A stretch of 64,000 bases of DNA from Methanofastidiosum methylothiophilum (GTDB lineage Archaea > Methanobacteriota_B > Thermococci > Methanofastidiosales > Methanofastidiosaceae), in the NCBI GenBank assembly GCA_001587635.1, contig LNJE01000006.1, positions 1-64,000 on the forward strand, read 5' to 3'. The notes below the pieces were generated by a model. It did no database searches. It was not told the origin of the DNA and worked only from the letters and a program-made list of their open reading frames with translations. A program made the translations under genes and the position numbers. Of this stretch, positions 1-8,575 are shown one piece after another (positions within the stretch are counted from its first letter, which is position 1; each line of letters begins with the position of its first letter).

Positions 1-421
1 ATAGTCTTCTAAGTTCACTACCTGGTGTTTTTGGAGCAATCATGACGACATCAACATATTCTGGGGGCTTGATTTGATTGAAAGTTATGTTAAATCCATG
101 AGAAAAGCTAAGCACGTTACCTTCTTTTAGATTATTTTTTATATATTTTGTATAGACATGAGGCTGAACTTCATCAGGTATTAGTATATGTACGATATCC
201 CCTACCTTTGCGGCATCTTCAATACTCATCGTTTTTATTCCTGCATCTTTAGCACAACTCCAGGATTTTCCTCCTTCATTTACACCTACAACAACATCAA
301 TGCCACTATCATATAAACACTGGGCTTGTGCCCTTCCCTGATTTCCATAACCTATTACTGCTACCTTTTTACCTTGCAAATATTTAAGGTCTGCGTCACA
401 ATCATAATACATTGTTGCCAT
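1..421 (-). CDS. ilvC: Ketol-acid reductoisomerase, N-terminal part (cut by window edge)
   Basis: IlvC converts acetolactate or acetohydroxybutyrate to the dihydroxy acid with NADPH, the second common step of valine, leucine and isoleucine synthesis. About 140 codons are visible. They show the Rossmann nucleotide-binding turn GYGNQGRAQAQ near residues 23-33 and the later conserved stretches HILIPDE and SFSHGF. The ATG at 419-421 follows GGAGGT and is 4 nt after the ilvN stop, so it is the last visible gene of the ilv operon. The C-terminal knotted domain lies outside the window. Confidence 0.95.
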   Translation of the reverse strand, partial: MATMYYDCDADLKYLQGKKVAVIGYGNQGRAQAQCLYDSGIDVVVGVNEGGKSWSCAKDAGIKTMSIEDAAKVGDIVHILIPDEVQPHVYTKYIKNNLKEGNVLSFSHGFNITFNQIKPPEYVDVVMIAPKTPGSELRRL

Positions 422-425
422 ATTT

Positions 426-923
426 TTAACCTCCACTTTTCTTTTCAACATCCCTAGAAATGGCAGTAACTCCTGTCCTGAAGAGCTCTTTTATGCCAAA
501 ATTCTTCATTAATTCAACAAATCGGTCAATATCGCGTGGATCTGCTGCTATCTCTAGAGTTATTGTTCTTATACTAATATCAACTATATTTGATTTAAAT
601 GCATTGGCTATTTCTATTACTTCAGCCCTATTTTCTTTATCTGCATAAACTTTCAACAGACAAAGATCTCTAACTACTGAAGTATTTTTATCTAGGATGT
701 TTACCTTTACAATCTCTATTAGTTTATTTAATTGTTTTTCCACTTTTTCTATTTCTCGCTCATCTCCTGTTGTCACTATGGTCATTCTGCTCATACCTTC
801 TTTTTCGGAAGGAGAGACTGTTAGAGAGTGAATATTAATCCCCCTTCTAGAGAACATACCACTCATTCTAGTAAGGGACCCTGCTTCATCTTCCACCAAA
901 ACTGAGATTATTTGTGTCGGCAT
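426..923 (-). CDS. ilvN: Acetolactate synthase small (regulatory) subunit
   Basis: 165 aa, the usual length for the regulatory subunit. The N-terminal ACT domain (about residues 4-75, beginning IISVLVEDEAGSLTRMSGMF) is typical of IlvN/IlvH and normally binds valine for feedback inhibition. The C-terminal half matches the family's second small domain. It would bind and activate IlvB in the cytoplasm. The start ATG overlaps the end of ilvB by 16 nt and is preceded by GGGGTGG, which indicates translational coupling and balanced subunit production. Confidence 0.96.
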   Translation of the reverse strand: MPTQIISVLVEDEAGSLTRMSGMFSRRGINIHSLTVSPSEKEGMSRMTIVTTGDEREIEKVEKQLNKLIEIVKVNILDKNTSVVRDLCLLKVYADKENRAEVIEIANAFKSNIVDISIRTITLEIAADPRDIDRFVELMKNFGIKELFRTGVTAISRDVEKKSGG

Positions 924-2626
924 CTTTCCACCCCTATCATCTCATCAATCTTTCCCCCTGGGGGTACCATTGGTAATATATTTGTTTCAGATTCTATTTT
1001 AAAATCAAGCACCGAAACAACACCTGAATCAAATGCGTTTTTCAAAGAATTTTTAATGTCACTTACCTTTTCAACTCTCTCCCCATACGCTCCAAAAGAC
1101 TCGGCCAATTTTACAAAGTCTGGTATAGTTCCAAGTTTTGTTTTTGAATACCTCTTATCCCAAAAAAGTTCTTGCCATTGTCTTACCATTCCAAGATATG
1201 AATTGTTTAATATTGCAACAACTACCGGTATATTTTCTGTCATTGCAGTTGCTAGCTCTTGACAAACCATTATGAACGATCCGTCACCTGCAATATCTAA
1301 CACTTGTTTTTCTGGTTTTGCTACCTTTGCTCCAATTGCAGCTGGAAATCCAAAACCCATTGTTCCAAGTCCTCCCGAAGAAATAAACTGTCTTGGTTTT
1401 TTTGTAACGTAGTAGTGGGCTGCAAACATTTGATTTTGACCAACTTCTGTTGTAACTATGGCATTATCATCTAAAAACTTATTAATTTCCTTAATTATTA
1501 CTTCAGGTGTAAGGCTATCCCCTTTACATTTAACAACTTCACATTCTTCACACATATTATGTAATTGATTTACTCTCTTTCCCCAAATATTTGTATCCTT
1601 TTTAACATCCTCATATTTTTTAATGAATTTGATCAAATCTCTTATGACTAACTTGGCATCCCCTACTAGAGGAAAATCTACAAGAATGTTTTTATTTAAT
1701 TCTGACGAATCTATATCACAATGAATTTTTATTGCATCAGGTGCAAAAGATTCAAGACTCCATCCAGTTGCCCTATCGGAGAATCTACACCCGATTGCCA
1801 ACAAAACATCACAATTATTAATCATCTTATTTGCGCAAAGCCTTCCATGCATCCCAACCATACCAAGAGACAATGGATGATTTTCAGGGATAACACCTTT
1901 ACCCATTAGCGTCGTAGCAACTCCTGCACCGAGATATTCTGCTAACGTCCTCAAGTCGTCAGATGCATTTGCTTGTATAACTCCCCCCCCTGCAAGTATT
2001 AGTGGTCTTTCAGCTTCGACTAACTTTTGGGCAATTCTCTTAAGTTGAAGGGGATTGGGAACGATATTTGGATTATAACCGGTAAATTTTATTTCACCAC
2101 GATAATATTCTTTTGAAGTTTTTTGTTGTACATCATTTGGGAGATCAATGACAACTGCTCCTTTTCTGCCGGTGTTGGCTATCTTGAATGCACCTTTGAT
2201 TGTCCATGATAACATATCTGTTGATTTTACCAGAAAATTATGCTTTGTTATTGGCATTGTAATCCCAAAAGTATCTGCTTCCTGAAAAGCATCTGTTCCA
2301 ATGGCTTTAGTTGGAACTTGTGCTGTAAAGGCTACAACTGGAATTGAATCCATTGTTGCATTTAATAATCCCGTTACTAGATTAGTAGCACCTGGCCCAG
2401 AAGTTGCCATACACACACCAGGGTCACCTGATGCTCTTGCATATCCGTCAGCAGCATGAGCTGCACCTTGTTCATGCCTTACAAGAATGCTCCTGATATC
2501 TGTTTCATCATAAAGTCTATCATAAAGAGGTATCAACTGGCCTCCTGGAAAGCCAAATATATTTTTTACGTTTTCTTCTTTTAGACATTTGATAATAATT
2601 TCTGTACCTTTTAACTCCTCGATCAT
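908..2626 (-). CDS. ilvB: Acetolactate synthase large (catalytic) subunit
   Basis: 572 aa ThDP enzyme that condenses two pyruvates, or pyruvate plus 2-oxobutyrate. The N-terminal ThDP pyrimidine-binding domain carries the catalytic glutamate (HEQGAAHAADGYARA, Glu52). A central nucleotide-fold domain follows, then the ThDP/Mg domain with GDGSF and NNSYLG around residues 445-475. The start overlaps the leuA/cimA stop as ATGA, and the stop lies inside ilvN, so the genes are tightly coupled. Length and motifs fit acetohydroxyacid synthase rather than pyruvate oxidase or glyoxylate carboligase, and the adjacent regulatory subunit supports this. Confidence 0.96.
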   Translation of the reverse strand: MIEELKGTEIIIKCLKEENVKNIFGFPGGQLIPLYDRLYDETDIRSILVRHEQGAAHAADGYARASGDPGVCMATSGPGATNLVTGLLNATMDSIPVVAFTAQVPTKAIGTDAFQEADTFGITMPITKHNFLVKSTDMLSWTIKGAFKIANTGRKGAVVIDLPNDVQQKTSKEYYRGEIKFTGYNPNIVPNPLQLKRIAQKLVEAERPLILAGGGVIQANASDDLRTLAEYLGAGVATTLMGKGVIPENHPLSLGMVGMHGRLCANKMINNCDVLLAIGCRFSDRATGWSLESFAPDAIKIHCDIDSSELNKNILVDFPLVGDAKLVIRDLIKFIKKYEDVKKDTNIWGKRVNQLHNMCEECEVVKCKGDSLTPEVIIKEINKFLDDNAIVTTEVGQNQMFAAHYYVTKKPRQFISSGGLGTMGFGFPAAIGAKVAKPEKQVLDIAGDGSFIMVCQELATAMTENIPVVVAILNNSYLGMVRQWQELFWDKRYSKTKLGTIPDFVKLAESFGAYGERVEKVSDIKNSLKNAFDSGVVSVLDFKIESETNILPMVPPGGKIDEMIGVERCRHK

Positions 2627-4179
2627 TGCGTTTTCCCCTCTTTATTAATTTTTCTTAATTTGTTTATGGCCTCTATAGCTGCATTAACACTAGTCATAAC
2701 TATATCCGGTCCAACGCTCTTTCCTAAAGCCTTTATTCCAGCCTCATTTGCCATCTTAACAGAAACTTGGCATAGTGCATCTGACCCACCTGTTATAGCT
2801 TCAAGCCTATACTCTTCAAGTGTAATTTTTTCAGGAACTATAGACTTCAAAGCATTTAACGCTGCATCGACAGCTCCATTTCCTATATTTGACCCTACTT
2901 TTTTAGTTCCATTAATATTAAGGATCGCTGTAGCAGTTGGCGTAATACGGAGCCCAGAAATTATTGACATTTCTTCAAGCTTTACTTCTTTTTCTTCATC
3001 TGGTACCTTTCCAACATAACCAGCTGCTATTGCAATTAGATCTTCATCAGTAATCTTTTTTCCACCTTCTCTTATTAGTTTAATATCTTCAACAATTTCT
3101 AAGATTTGATCTCTTGTTAGCCCAATACCAAAGTCTCTAAGCTTCTTTTCAACAGCATGAAGCCCGGTATGCTTTCCAACAACAATTTCACTTTCTTTTC
3201 CTACTAACTTTGGAGTAAGAGGTTCATAACAAAAAGCTTTACTTAGCACTCCATGAACGTGAATGCCAGACTCATGTGCAAAAGCATTTTCTCCAACAAT
3301 TGCCTTGTTTGGTTGTACAACTACCCCAGATATTCTTGAAACAAGTTTGGATATATATGTAAGTCTTGTAGTGTCTAAGGATACTCTCACCCCATAAAGA
3401 GCCATAAGGCTCATTACAATCTCTTCCAAAGAAGCATTTCCTGCTCTCTCACCTAAACCATTTATTGTGCAATGAATCTGTTTGGCGCCACTTTCAACAG
3501 CTGCAAGAGAATTAGCCACAGCAAGACCGAAATCGTTGTGGCAATGAATGCTGATAGGTACATTAATATCATTAACAAGCTCTTTTATTAAATATCTCAT
3601 TGCTTTTGGCATTATTGTTCCTACTGTATCAGGTACATTGATGTAGTCTACCCCTACATCTCTTACAGCCCTATGCATCTCTTTTAAATATTCAAGTTCA
3701 GTCCTTGTTGCGTCTTCACATGAAAATTCAACTTCAACTCCATGATCTTTTGCGTATTCCACTCCTTCAATAGCCCTAGCCATAATTTCCTCTTTTGACA
3801 TCTTGAGTTTGAACTCTCTATGAAGAGGAGAAGTAGCAATGAAAGTATGAACCCTATCTACATTACAATCTAAGGCAACATCAATATCTTTTTTATTTGA
3901 TCTTGCAAGCCCACAAATTTTTGCCTTAAGGCCCATATCACATATTTTTTTTATAGCTTCTTTTTCTCCAGCTGATGTAATAGGGAATCCAGCTTCAATA
4001 GCGTCAACTCCTAATAGATCTAAGCTTTCTGCCATCTTTACCTTTTCTTCTATACTAAAAGCTACACCAGGAGTTTGTTCACCGTCTCTAAGTGTTGTAT
4101 CAAATATCTTAATTCCTTCTATATTCATCGTCTCTAATACTTTTTTATTATAGTCGCTTACACAAATAACATCTTCCAT
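2623..4179 (-). CDS. leuA: 2-isopropylmalate synthase or (R)-citramalate synthase
   Basis: About 518 aa member of the LeuA/CimA/homocitrate synthase family. It has an N-terminal TIM-barrel HMGL-like domain (FDTTLRDGEQTPGVAF, then HCHNDFGLAVANS and NGLGERAGN) and a C-terminal LeuA allosteric domain (about residues 385-515), which normally senses leucine or isoleucine. The start chosen is the ATG at 4177-4179, 4 nt after GGTGA; an ATG 5 codons upstream is less likely. As first gene of the ilv operon it could serve leucine (acetyl-CoA plus 2-oxoisovalerate) or isoleucine (acetyl-CoA plus pyruvate, CimA). Sequence alone does not separate these, so the symbol is provisional. Confidence 0.85.
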   Translation of the reverse strand: MEDVICVSDYNKKVLETMNIEGIKIFDTTLRDGEQTPGVAFSIEEKVKMAESLDLLGVDAIEAGFPITSAGEKEAIKKICDMGLKAKICGLARSNKKDIDVALDCNVDRVHTFIATSPLHREFKLKMSKEEIMARAIEGVEYAKDHGVEVEFSCEDATRTELEYLKEMHRAVRDVGVDYINVPDTVGTIMPKAMRYLIKELVNDINVPISIHCHNDFGLAVANSLAAVESGAKQIHCTINGLGERAGNASLEEIVMSLMALYGVRVSLDTTRLTYISKLVSRISGVVVQPNKAIVGENAFAHESGIHVHGVLSKAFCYEPLTPKLVGKESEIVVGKHTGLHAVEKKLRDFGIGLTRDQILEIVEDIKLIREGGKKITDEDLIAIAAGYVGKVPDEEKEVKLEEMSIISGLRITPTATAILNINGTKKVGSNIGNGAVDAALNALKSIVPEKITLEEYRLEAITGGSDALCQVSVKMANEAGIKALGKSVGPDIVMTSVNAAIEAINKLRKINKEGKTQ

Positions 4180-4235
4180 ATTTTCACCTATCATAGTAAA
4201 TCATGTAGCAAATCATCTCAGATAAAAAAAAATTA

Positions 4236-4321
4236 CCAATAATTTTTTTATTGGATGTAATACTACGGAGAAACACTAAAAAAAAATTATACCTTTGTGA
4301 GGGGCAAAAATGCACCCCCCC
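4236..4321 (-). promoter_or_regulatory. Promoter region of the leuA-ilvBNC operon with two inverted repeats
   Basis: Read on the minus strand, a TATA-like GGTATAAT lies at 4286-4294, with a predicted transcript start near 4262. Just upstream is a GC-rich near-palindrome (4301-4321, GGGGCA...TGCACCCC), conspicuous in this AT-rich gap. Downstream, within the expected leader, is CCAATAA-5nt-TTATTGG (4236-4254). Either could be an operator for branched-chain amino acid control. This is inferred from position only. Confidence 0.4.
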
Positions 4322-4756
4322 TAATTACTATCTCCATACATACACCTAATGTATTTTAAAGCCAATTTATTTCTTTTTAAATGTTTCGGTTATTTCTAAG
4401 TAAAAATTAATAATAAATAAAAAATATAGTGGACTATATCAAATTTTTATTCAATTGATTTTATTGCTGAAAAGCTGAATTATTGAAAATAGCAATCCTT
4501 AAAGACATCCCAAAATAACGAAGAGAATGGTATTTATATGTAAAATTAGATAGTGTGACCTAATTACAATTTTGTTCCCAAATAATTTTTAATACTCTTC
4601 TTATTCTTAAAATTCTTAATTGTGCAAGAATCATATATTAATCACACTTATTTATTGTCGATAAGAATAGATCTTAATGATAACTCTTCAGAGTAAGTTT
4701 TATAAGTCTTCTAATTTTTGGCCATATATCCTTAATAGAATCTAGAGGTTGTTCAA
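4322..4756. other. Intergenic AT-rich region
   Basis: No gene or RNA was recognised in this stretch. The only element seen is a TATA-like GTTTTATAAG at about 4697-4706, which may drive the lipoprotein gene starting at 4757. Confidence 0.5.
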
Positions 4757-5479
4757 ATGGCAAAAAAATTATTTATAAATCTGAATCAAAATATCATTTT
4801 AACACTCTCAATTCTTTCTATTTTAGTTTTTGGAATGGTAGGTTGTGTCTTTGAAAATAATGATTCCTCTCATGATGAATCTCTTATACTTAAAGCAAAT
4901 TTGGAACTACAAAAATCTACTATTAATTTAGAAAAATATCTAGATTGTATTTTGGATATAAATGAAGAAGATCTGGCTTCATATGCTTTTGACTTTCAAA
5001 CATATGAAGAGGGCATTGACAAAAGCCAATATTTTAGCAATACTTACAACTTCTTTGAAGATCATAAATTACTATTAGAAGAAATAGAAATCAATAATTC
5101 ACAAGCTTTAGAATTATTTGAAGAGGCCCTACAAAAAGACCTAGACGATATCCAAAAAGAATATATCTTAATGAAGATATCAGTACTAAATAAATATACT
5201 GAAGTAGTTTCTATATCTAAAATTCTTATAGAAAAACAAGAAATATTTAAAAAATACATTGAAAACTCAATTAGACAAAGTATGACTACTTGTGAATCAT
5301 GCGGGGGCGCACCAAAATCTGCCACACAAGTTGGATGGAAAACTGCAATACCTGCCGATTGGGTTGAGTCGAATATTTTTTTATTAAAAGACCAAATATC
5401 CAAAATACTTACAGAAGCCAAAATTATTGATGCTGAAGCCGATGATTATTTAGTAGTTAACGTAAAATCCGAGATCTAA
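4757..5479 (+). CDS. Lipoprotein of unknown function
   Basis: 240 aa, not recognised. A hydrophobic N-terminal segment (about residues 9-29) ends in the lipobox GMVGC with Cys30, so the protein is probably lipid-anchored outside the membrane. The mature part is acidic and mostly helical, with no repeats. Near the C-terminus, CESCGG (about residue 180) and a tryptophan pair could bind metal or form a disulfide. It stands alone between the ilv operon and the convergent lysine operon. I see no domain that assigns a function. Confidence 0.7.
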   Translation: MAKKLFINLNQNIILTLSILSILVFGMVGCVFENNDSSHDESLILKANLELQKSTINLEKYLDCILDINEEDLASYAFDFQTYEEGIDKSQYFSNTYNFFEDHKLLLEEIEINNSQALELFEEALQKDLDDIQKEYILMKISVLNKYTEVVSISKILIEKQEIFKKYIENSIRQSMTTCESCGGAPKSATQVGWKTAIPADWVESNIFLLKDQISKILTEAKIIDAEADDYLVVNVKSEI

Positions 5480-5510
5480 CGGATATCTTAATTTGTTTTA
5501 ATTAAAGTAT

Positions 5511-5621
5511 ATGTTAATTTTTCGTACAAACAAACAATCGACATTAGGCTTACTTTTTGGATTACTAATACTTACAATTTTTTCATGTGATTTAAAGAGG
5601 AGCTATCTTCAAAACTTCTGA
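5511..5621 (+). CDS. Tiny lipoprotein-leader ORF, possibly a remnant
   Basis: 36 codons from ATG 5511 to TGA 5619-5621. The N-terminal 26 residues look like a lipoprotein signal: basic start, hydrophobic core (GLLFGLLILTIF) and lipobox IFSC with Cys26. Only ten residues follow before the stop, inside the 3' end of lysK on the other strand. It could be the surviving head of a second lipoprotein gene truncated when the convergent lysK end was placed here, or a genuine small lipopeptide. It may also be chance in AT-rich DNA. Confidence 0.3.
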   Translation: MLIFRTNKQSTLGLLFGLLILTIFSCDLKRSYLQNF

Positions 5622-6632
5622 TATTGCCATTTCTAATATATCAATTGATTTGAGGTATTCATCAATATTTATACATTCCATATCAGTATGATCCAGGGAT
5701 GAGTCACCAGGGCCATATGTAACTATATTCTCCGTTAATTTAACAAGCAGATTCATATCAGAAGATCCTGTTTTTTTCTTGTATTTAGGAGAAAATCCAT
5801 GTGCCCGTATAGACTTAACTAAAGTCTTTACCAGTATGTTGTTTTTTGAAGTTATTACTCCATCAACTCCCTCTACTAAACTAATTTCGCCATCCATCAA
5901 TTGTTTTATTTCTTTTAATACTTCTTGGTGCGGTAAACTTGGCGGTACTCTGAAATCTATTGTAACCTTACATTCGTTTGGAACTACATTATTATCGGAC
6001 TCTGCATAAATCGAAGTTGGTGAAAAACTAATTGACTCAAAAAGATTATTTCCTTTGTGTAAAGTAGAAACTTTATTTGAGAAATCAATAAACTTAACAA
6101 TTGGATTTTCTTCATCTGATGAAGAATGGGAAGCTTTACCCTTAAACAATAAGTTTAGTAATAATCTACCTTTATACCCTATAGTGATACCATCAACAGA
6201 TCCAGGCTCGCCTAAAAATATGTAATCAGCTTTTATTTTTTTCATTAATTCAGCTGTGCCTCTAGATCCAGGCATTTCTTCTCCAGTAACACCAGCAAAT
6301 ATCAATGTACCTTCAAATCTTTTGTTTTTATATCGGATAAATGTAGAGAGTAACGCTGCAAGAGGAGACTTAGCGTCACACGCACCTCTACCATATATTT
6401 TATTATTCTCAATTTTAAAAGGCCGTTTACCTCTAACAGTATCCATATGGCTTGTCAAAAGTATGTAAGGAGCACCCGATCCTATTCTAGAAATAACATT
6501 CCATTCTTTATCTTGTTCAACTTCAAATTTCTTATTTTTGAGAAAATTAAATAGAAAATCAGAAACTTCTTTTTCCTTTCCAGAAGGGCTATATATTTTG
6601 ATTATGTCCTGGAGCAAGTTAATTTCTTCCAA
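5592..6632 (-). CDS. lysK: [LysW]-lysine/[LysW]-ornithine hydrolase
   Basis: 346 aa M20-family zinc peptidase that releases lysine (or ornithine) from the carrier LysW in the last step of the pathway. Visible motifs are the metal-binding HMDTV, the GRGACDAKSP block with a metal-bridging Asp, and GEEMPGSRG with the catalytic Glu. The start chosen is TTG at 6630-6632, 5 nt after a GGTGA site and overlapping lysJ by 14 nt. An ATG 16 codons upstream lacks a ribosome site and would overlap lysJ by 62 nt. It is the last gene of the lysine operon. Confidence 0.92.
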   Translation of the reverse strand: MEEINLLQDIIKIYSPSGKEKEVSDFLFNFLKNKKFEVEQDKEWNVISRIGSGAPYILLTSHMDTVRGKRPFKIENNKIYGRGACDAKSPLAALLSTFIRYKNKRFEGTLIFAGVTGEEMPGSRGTAELMKKIKADYIFLGEPGSVDGITIGYKGRLLLNLLFKGKASHSSSDEENPIVKFIDFSNKVSTLHKGNNLFESISFSPTSIYAESDNNVVPNECKVTIDFRVPPSLPHQEVLKEIKQLMDGEISLVEGVDGVITSKNNILVKTLVKSIRAHGFSPKYKKKTGSSDMNLLVKLTENIVTYGPGDSSLDHTDMECINIDEYLKSIDILEMAISEVLKIAPL

Positions 6633-7782
6633 GAACTTCACCAGTAGCTTCAACGACCCTATCAATATGCTCCTTTTCAATTATTAAAGGCGGGAGGTAT
6701 CGGACCACAAGTTTCCCTGCAGTAAGTGCAAGTATTTTTTTCTCCATTAGTTTCACTAGATATGGGCCTACCTTCTGCTTCATTTCAATACCAATTATAA
6801 GGCCAAGTCCTCTTACATCTTTGTACACAGATTCATCTATATTTTTTCTTAATTGAGATAAGAAATATTCCCCATTTTCTTTTGATTTTTCTACTAGCTT
6901 TTCTTCTTTCAATGTTTTTATTGCAGCAAGAGAAGCACTACATGCTAAAGGATTTCCTCCAAATGTAGATCCATGCTCACCTTTCTCAAGATTTGCAAGA
7001 TCTTCTCTTACAACAGTTGCCCCCATAGGTATTCCACCAGCTATTCCTTTTCCTAAACACATTATGTCTGGTGAAACGTTATACCTGTTTATTGCAAATA
7101 ACTCCCCAGTTCTCCCAAATCCTGTTTGGACTTCATCTACAATCATCAATATTCCCTTTTGGTCACAAATCTCTCGAATACCTTTGATAAAATCCATATT
7201 TGCAGCTTTAACTCCACCCTCTCCCTGAACAGGTTCGACTATAATAGCCGCAGTATTATCAGTAATCACTTCTTGAAGCTTTTCTAGATTATTATATGCA
7301 GTATGACAAAAACCAGGTACAAGTGGCAAGAAAGGTTTTTTGTACTCAGCTTTCCATGTTGCAGAAAGAGCCCCCATAGTTCTTCCATGAAATCCGAAAG
7401 TGAATGAAATAATATCTGTCTTTCCAGTTATCTTTCTTGAGAACTTTAATGCTGCCTCTACAGCCTCGGTACCAGAGTTGGAAAGAAAAGTTTTCGTGAG
7501 TCCCTTTGGAGTAATCTCAGCTAGTTTTTCCAATAATTCTGCTCTTTTATCATTATAGAAAATTTCAGGACATGAAATTAATTTATCTGATTGATCTTTT
7601 ATGGCCTTAATTATATTAGGATGTGAATGTCCAAAAAGACATACCCCATGTCCACCAACACAATCTATATATTCATTGTTTTGGCTATCGTAAAGATAAA
7701 CTCCCTTACCACGAACAATTTCTATATCTCTTTTATAGTATACTCCACTGCCATATTTTTCTTCTAAATCTTTATAAATCAT
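6619..7782 (-). CDS. lysJ: [LysW]-aminoadipate semialdehyde/glutamate semialdehyde transaminase
   Basis: 387 aa class-III PLP aminotransferase of the ArgD/LysJ group. It aminates the LysW-bound semialdehyde with glutamate as donor. The PLP-lysine motif is LGKGIAGGIPMGA, the PLP-binding aspartate lies in IVDEVQTGFGRTG, and SNSGTEAVEAALK binds phosphate. The start ATG overlaps the lysZ stop as ATGA. Many archaea use one LysJ for both lysine and arginine synthesis. No separate argD is seen here, so a dual role is plausible but not shown. Confidence 0.93.
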   Translation of the reverse strand: MIYKDLEEKYGSGVYYKRDIEIVRGKGVYLYDSQNNEYIDCVGGHGVCLFGHSHPNIIKAIKDQSDKLISCPEIFYNDKRAELLEKLAEITPKGLTKTFLSNSGTEAVEAALKFSRKITGKTDIISFTFGFHGRTMGALSATWKAEYKKPFLPLVPGFCHTAYNNLEKLQEVITDNTAAIIVEPVQGEGGVKAANMDFIKGIREICDQKGILMIVDEVQTGFGRTGELFAINRYNVSPDIMCLGKGIAGGIPMGATVVREDLANLEKGEHGSTFGGNPLACSASLAAIKTLKEEKLVEKSKENGEYFLSQLRKNIDESVYKDVRGLGLIIGIEMKQKVGPYLVKLMEKKILALTAGKLVVRYLPPLIIEKEHIDRVVEATGEVLGRN

Positions 7783-8567
7783 CGTGAAATCACCGTTCTC
7801 TTTCCATTCAAGGCATTATCTAAAGAGTTTTCTAAGTTACCTCTTGCAATTATTACTTTGGGGCTACCTTGTTCAATGGCCTCCTTGGCAGCTAAAAGTT
7901 TTTTCTTCATACCACCATCTGCAAATTCATAGGCATCATTAATCTGCAATAAATTGAGTTCTGTAACTAGTTTCCCCTCTCTTAGAAATCCATCAACATT
8001 AGTCATAATTACTAAATCGGCTAGCAATGCAGATGCAATTGCTGCGGCTGCCCTATCTCCATCAGTGTTTACAATATCCCCTTCTTCACTTATTGCTAAA
8101 GGGCAGATAATGGGCAAATATCCATTTTCAAGCAGCATTTTTATTAATTCTGTATTGACCTTCTCAACTTTACCTGTGAAGTCATCTTTAAGGATTTTCT
8201 TTTTTCCATTTTCAATTATCTTAATTGAGTCTTTTCTCTTTGCAAGTAAAACTCTCCCATCAGCACCAGACAAGCCAAATGCATTAGCACCAGATTTTTG
8301 TAGAAGTTTTACAAGTTCCTTGTTAATTTTACCAGCCATTACCATTTCCATTATTTGAACAGTTTCAAGATCGGTGTATCTTGATCTAAATCCAGAAACG
8401 GATGTAACAAATTTTGTCTCCTTTCCAAGTTTTTTAGAAATCTCTGTAGTTTCGTATGATCCACCATGAACAACTATTACTCTTTCCTTTTTAGAAATTT
8501 CAACTATTTCCTTTGCTAAGTTTTGAACTTCTGTGCCTAAACTTCCACCGATCTTTATAACGATCAT
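7779..8567 (-). CDS. lysZ: [LysW]-aminoadipate/[LysW]-glutamate kinase
   Basis: 262 aa amino-acid kinase of the acetylglutamate kinase family. It phosphorylates the side-chain carboxylate of LysW-linked aminoadipate (or glutamate). The N-terminal KIGGS and the HGG phosphate loop, plus NTDGDRAAAAIASALLAD and TNVDGFL in the C-terminal half, are diagnostic. The second of two tandem ATG codons is chosen because it lies 4 nt after GGTGA; the first lies only 1 nt after. It is 8 nt downstream of lysY and overlaps lysJ by 4 nt. Confidence 0.93.
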   Translation of the reverse strand: MIVIKIGGSLGTEVQNLAKEIVEISKKERVIVVHGGSYETTEISKKLGKETKFVTSVSGFRSRYTDLETVQIMEMVMAGKINKELVKLLQKSGANAFGLSGADGRVLLAKRKDSIKIIENGKKKILKDDFTGKVEKVNTELIKMLLENGYLPIICPLAISEEGDIVNTDGDRAAAAIASALLADLVIMTNVDGFLREGKLVTELNLLQINDAYEFADGGMKKKLLAAKEAIEQGSPKVIIARGNLENSLDNALNGKRTVISR

Positions 8568-8575
8568 CATATCAC

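Noticed and set aside
6633..6680. Upstream ATG for lysK
   Set aside because: It would overlap lysJ by 62 nt without a ribosome site; TTG 6632 follows GGTGA by 5 nt.
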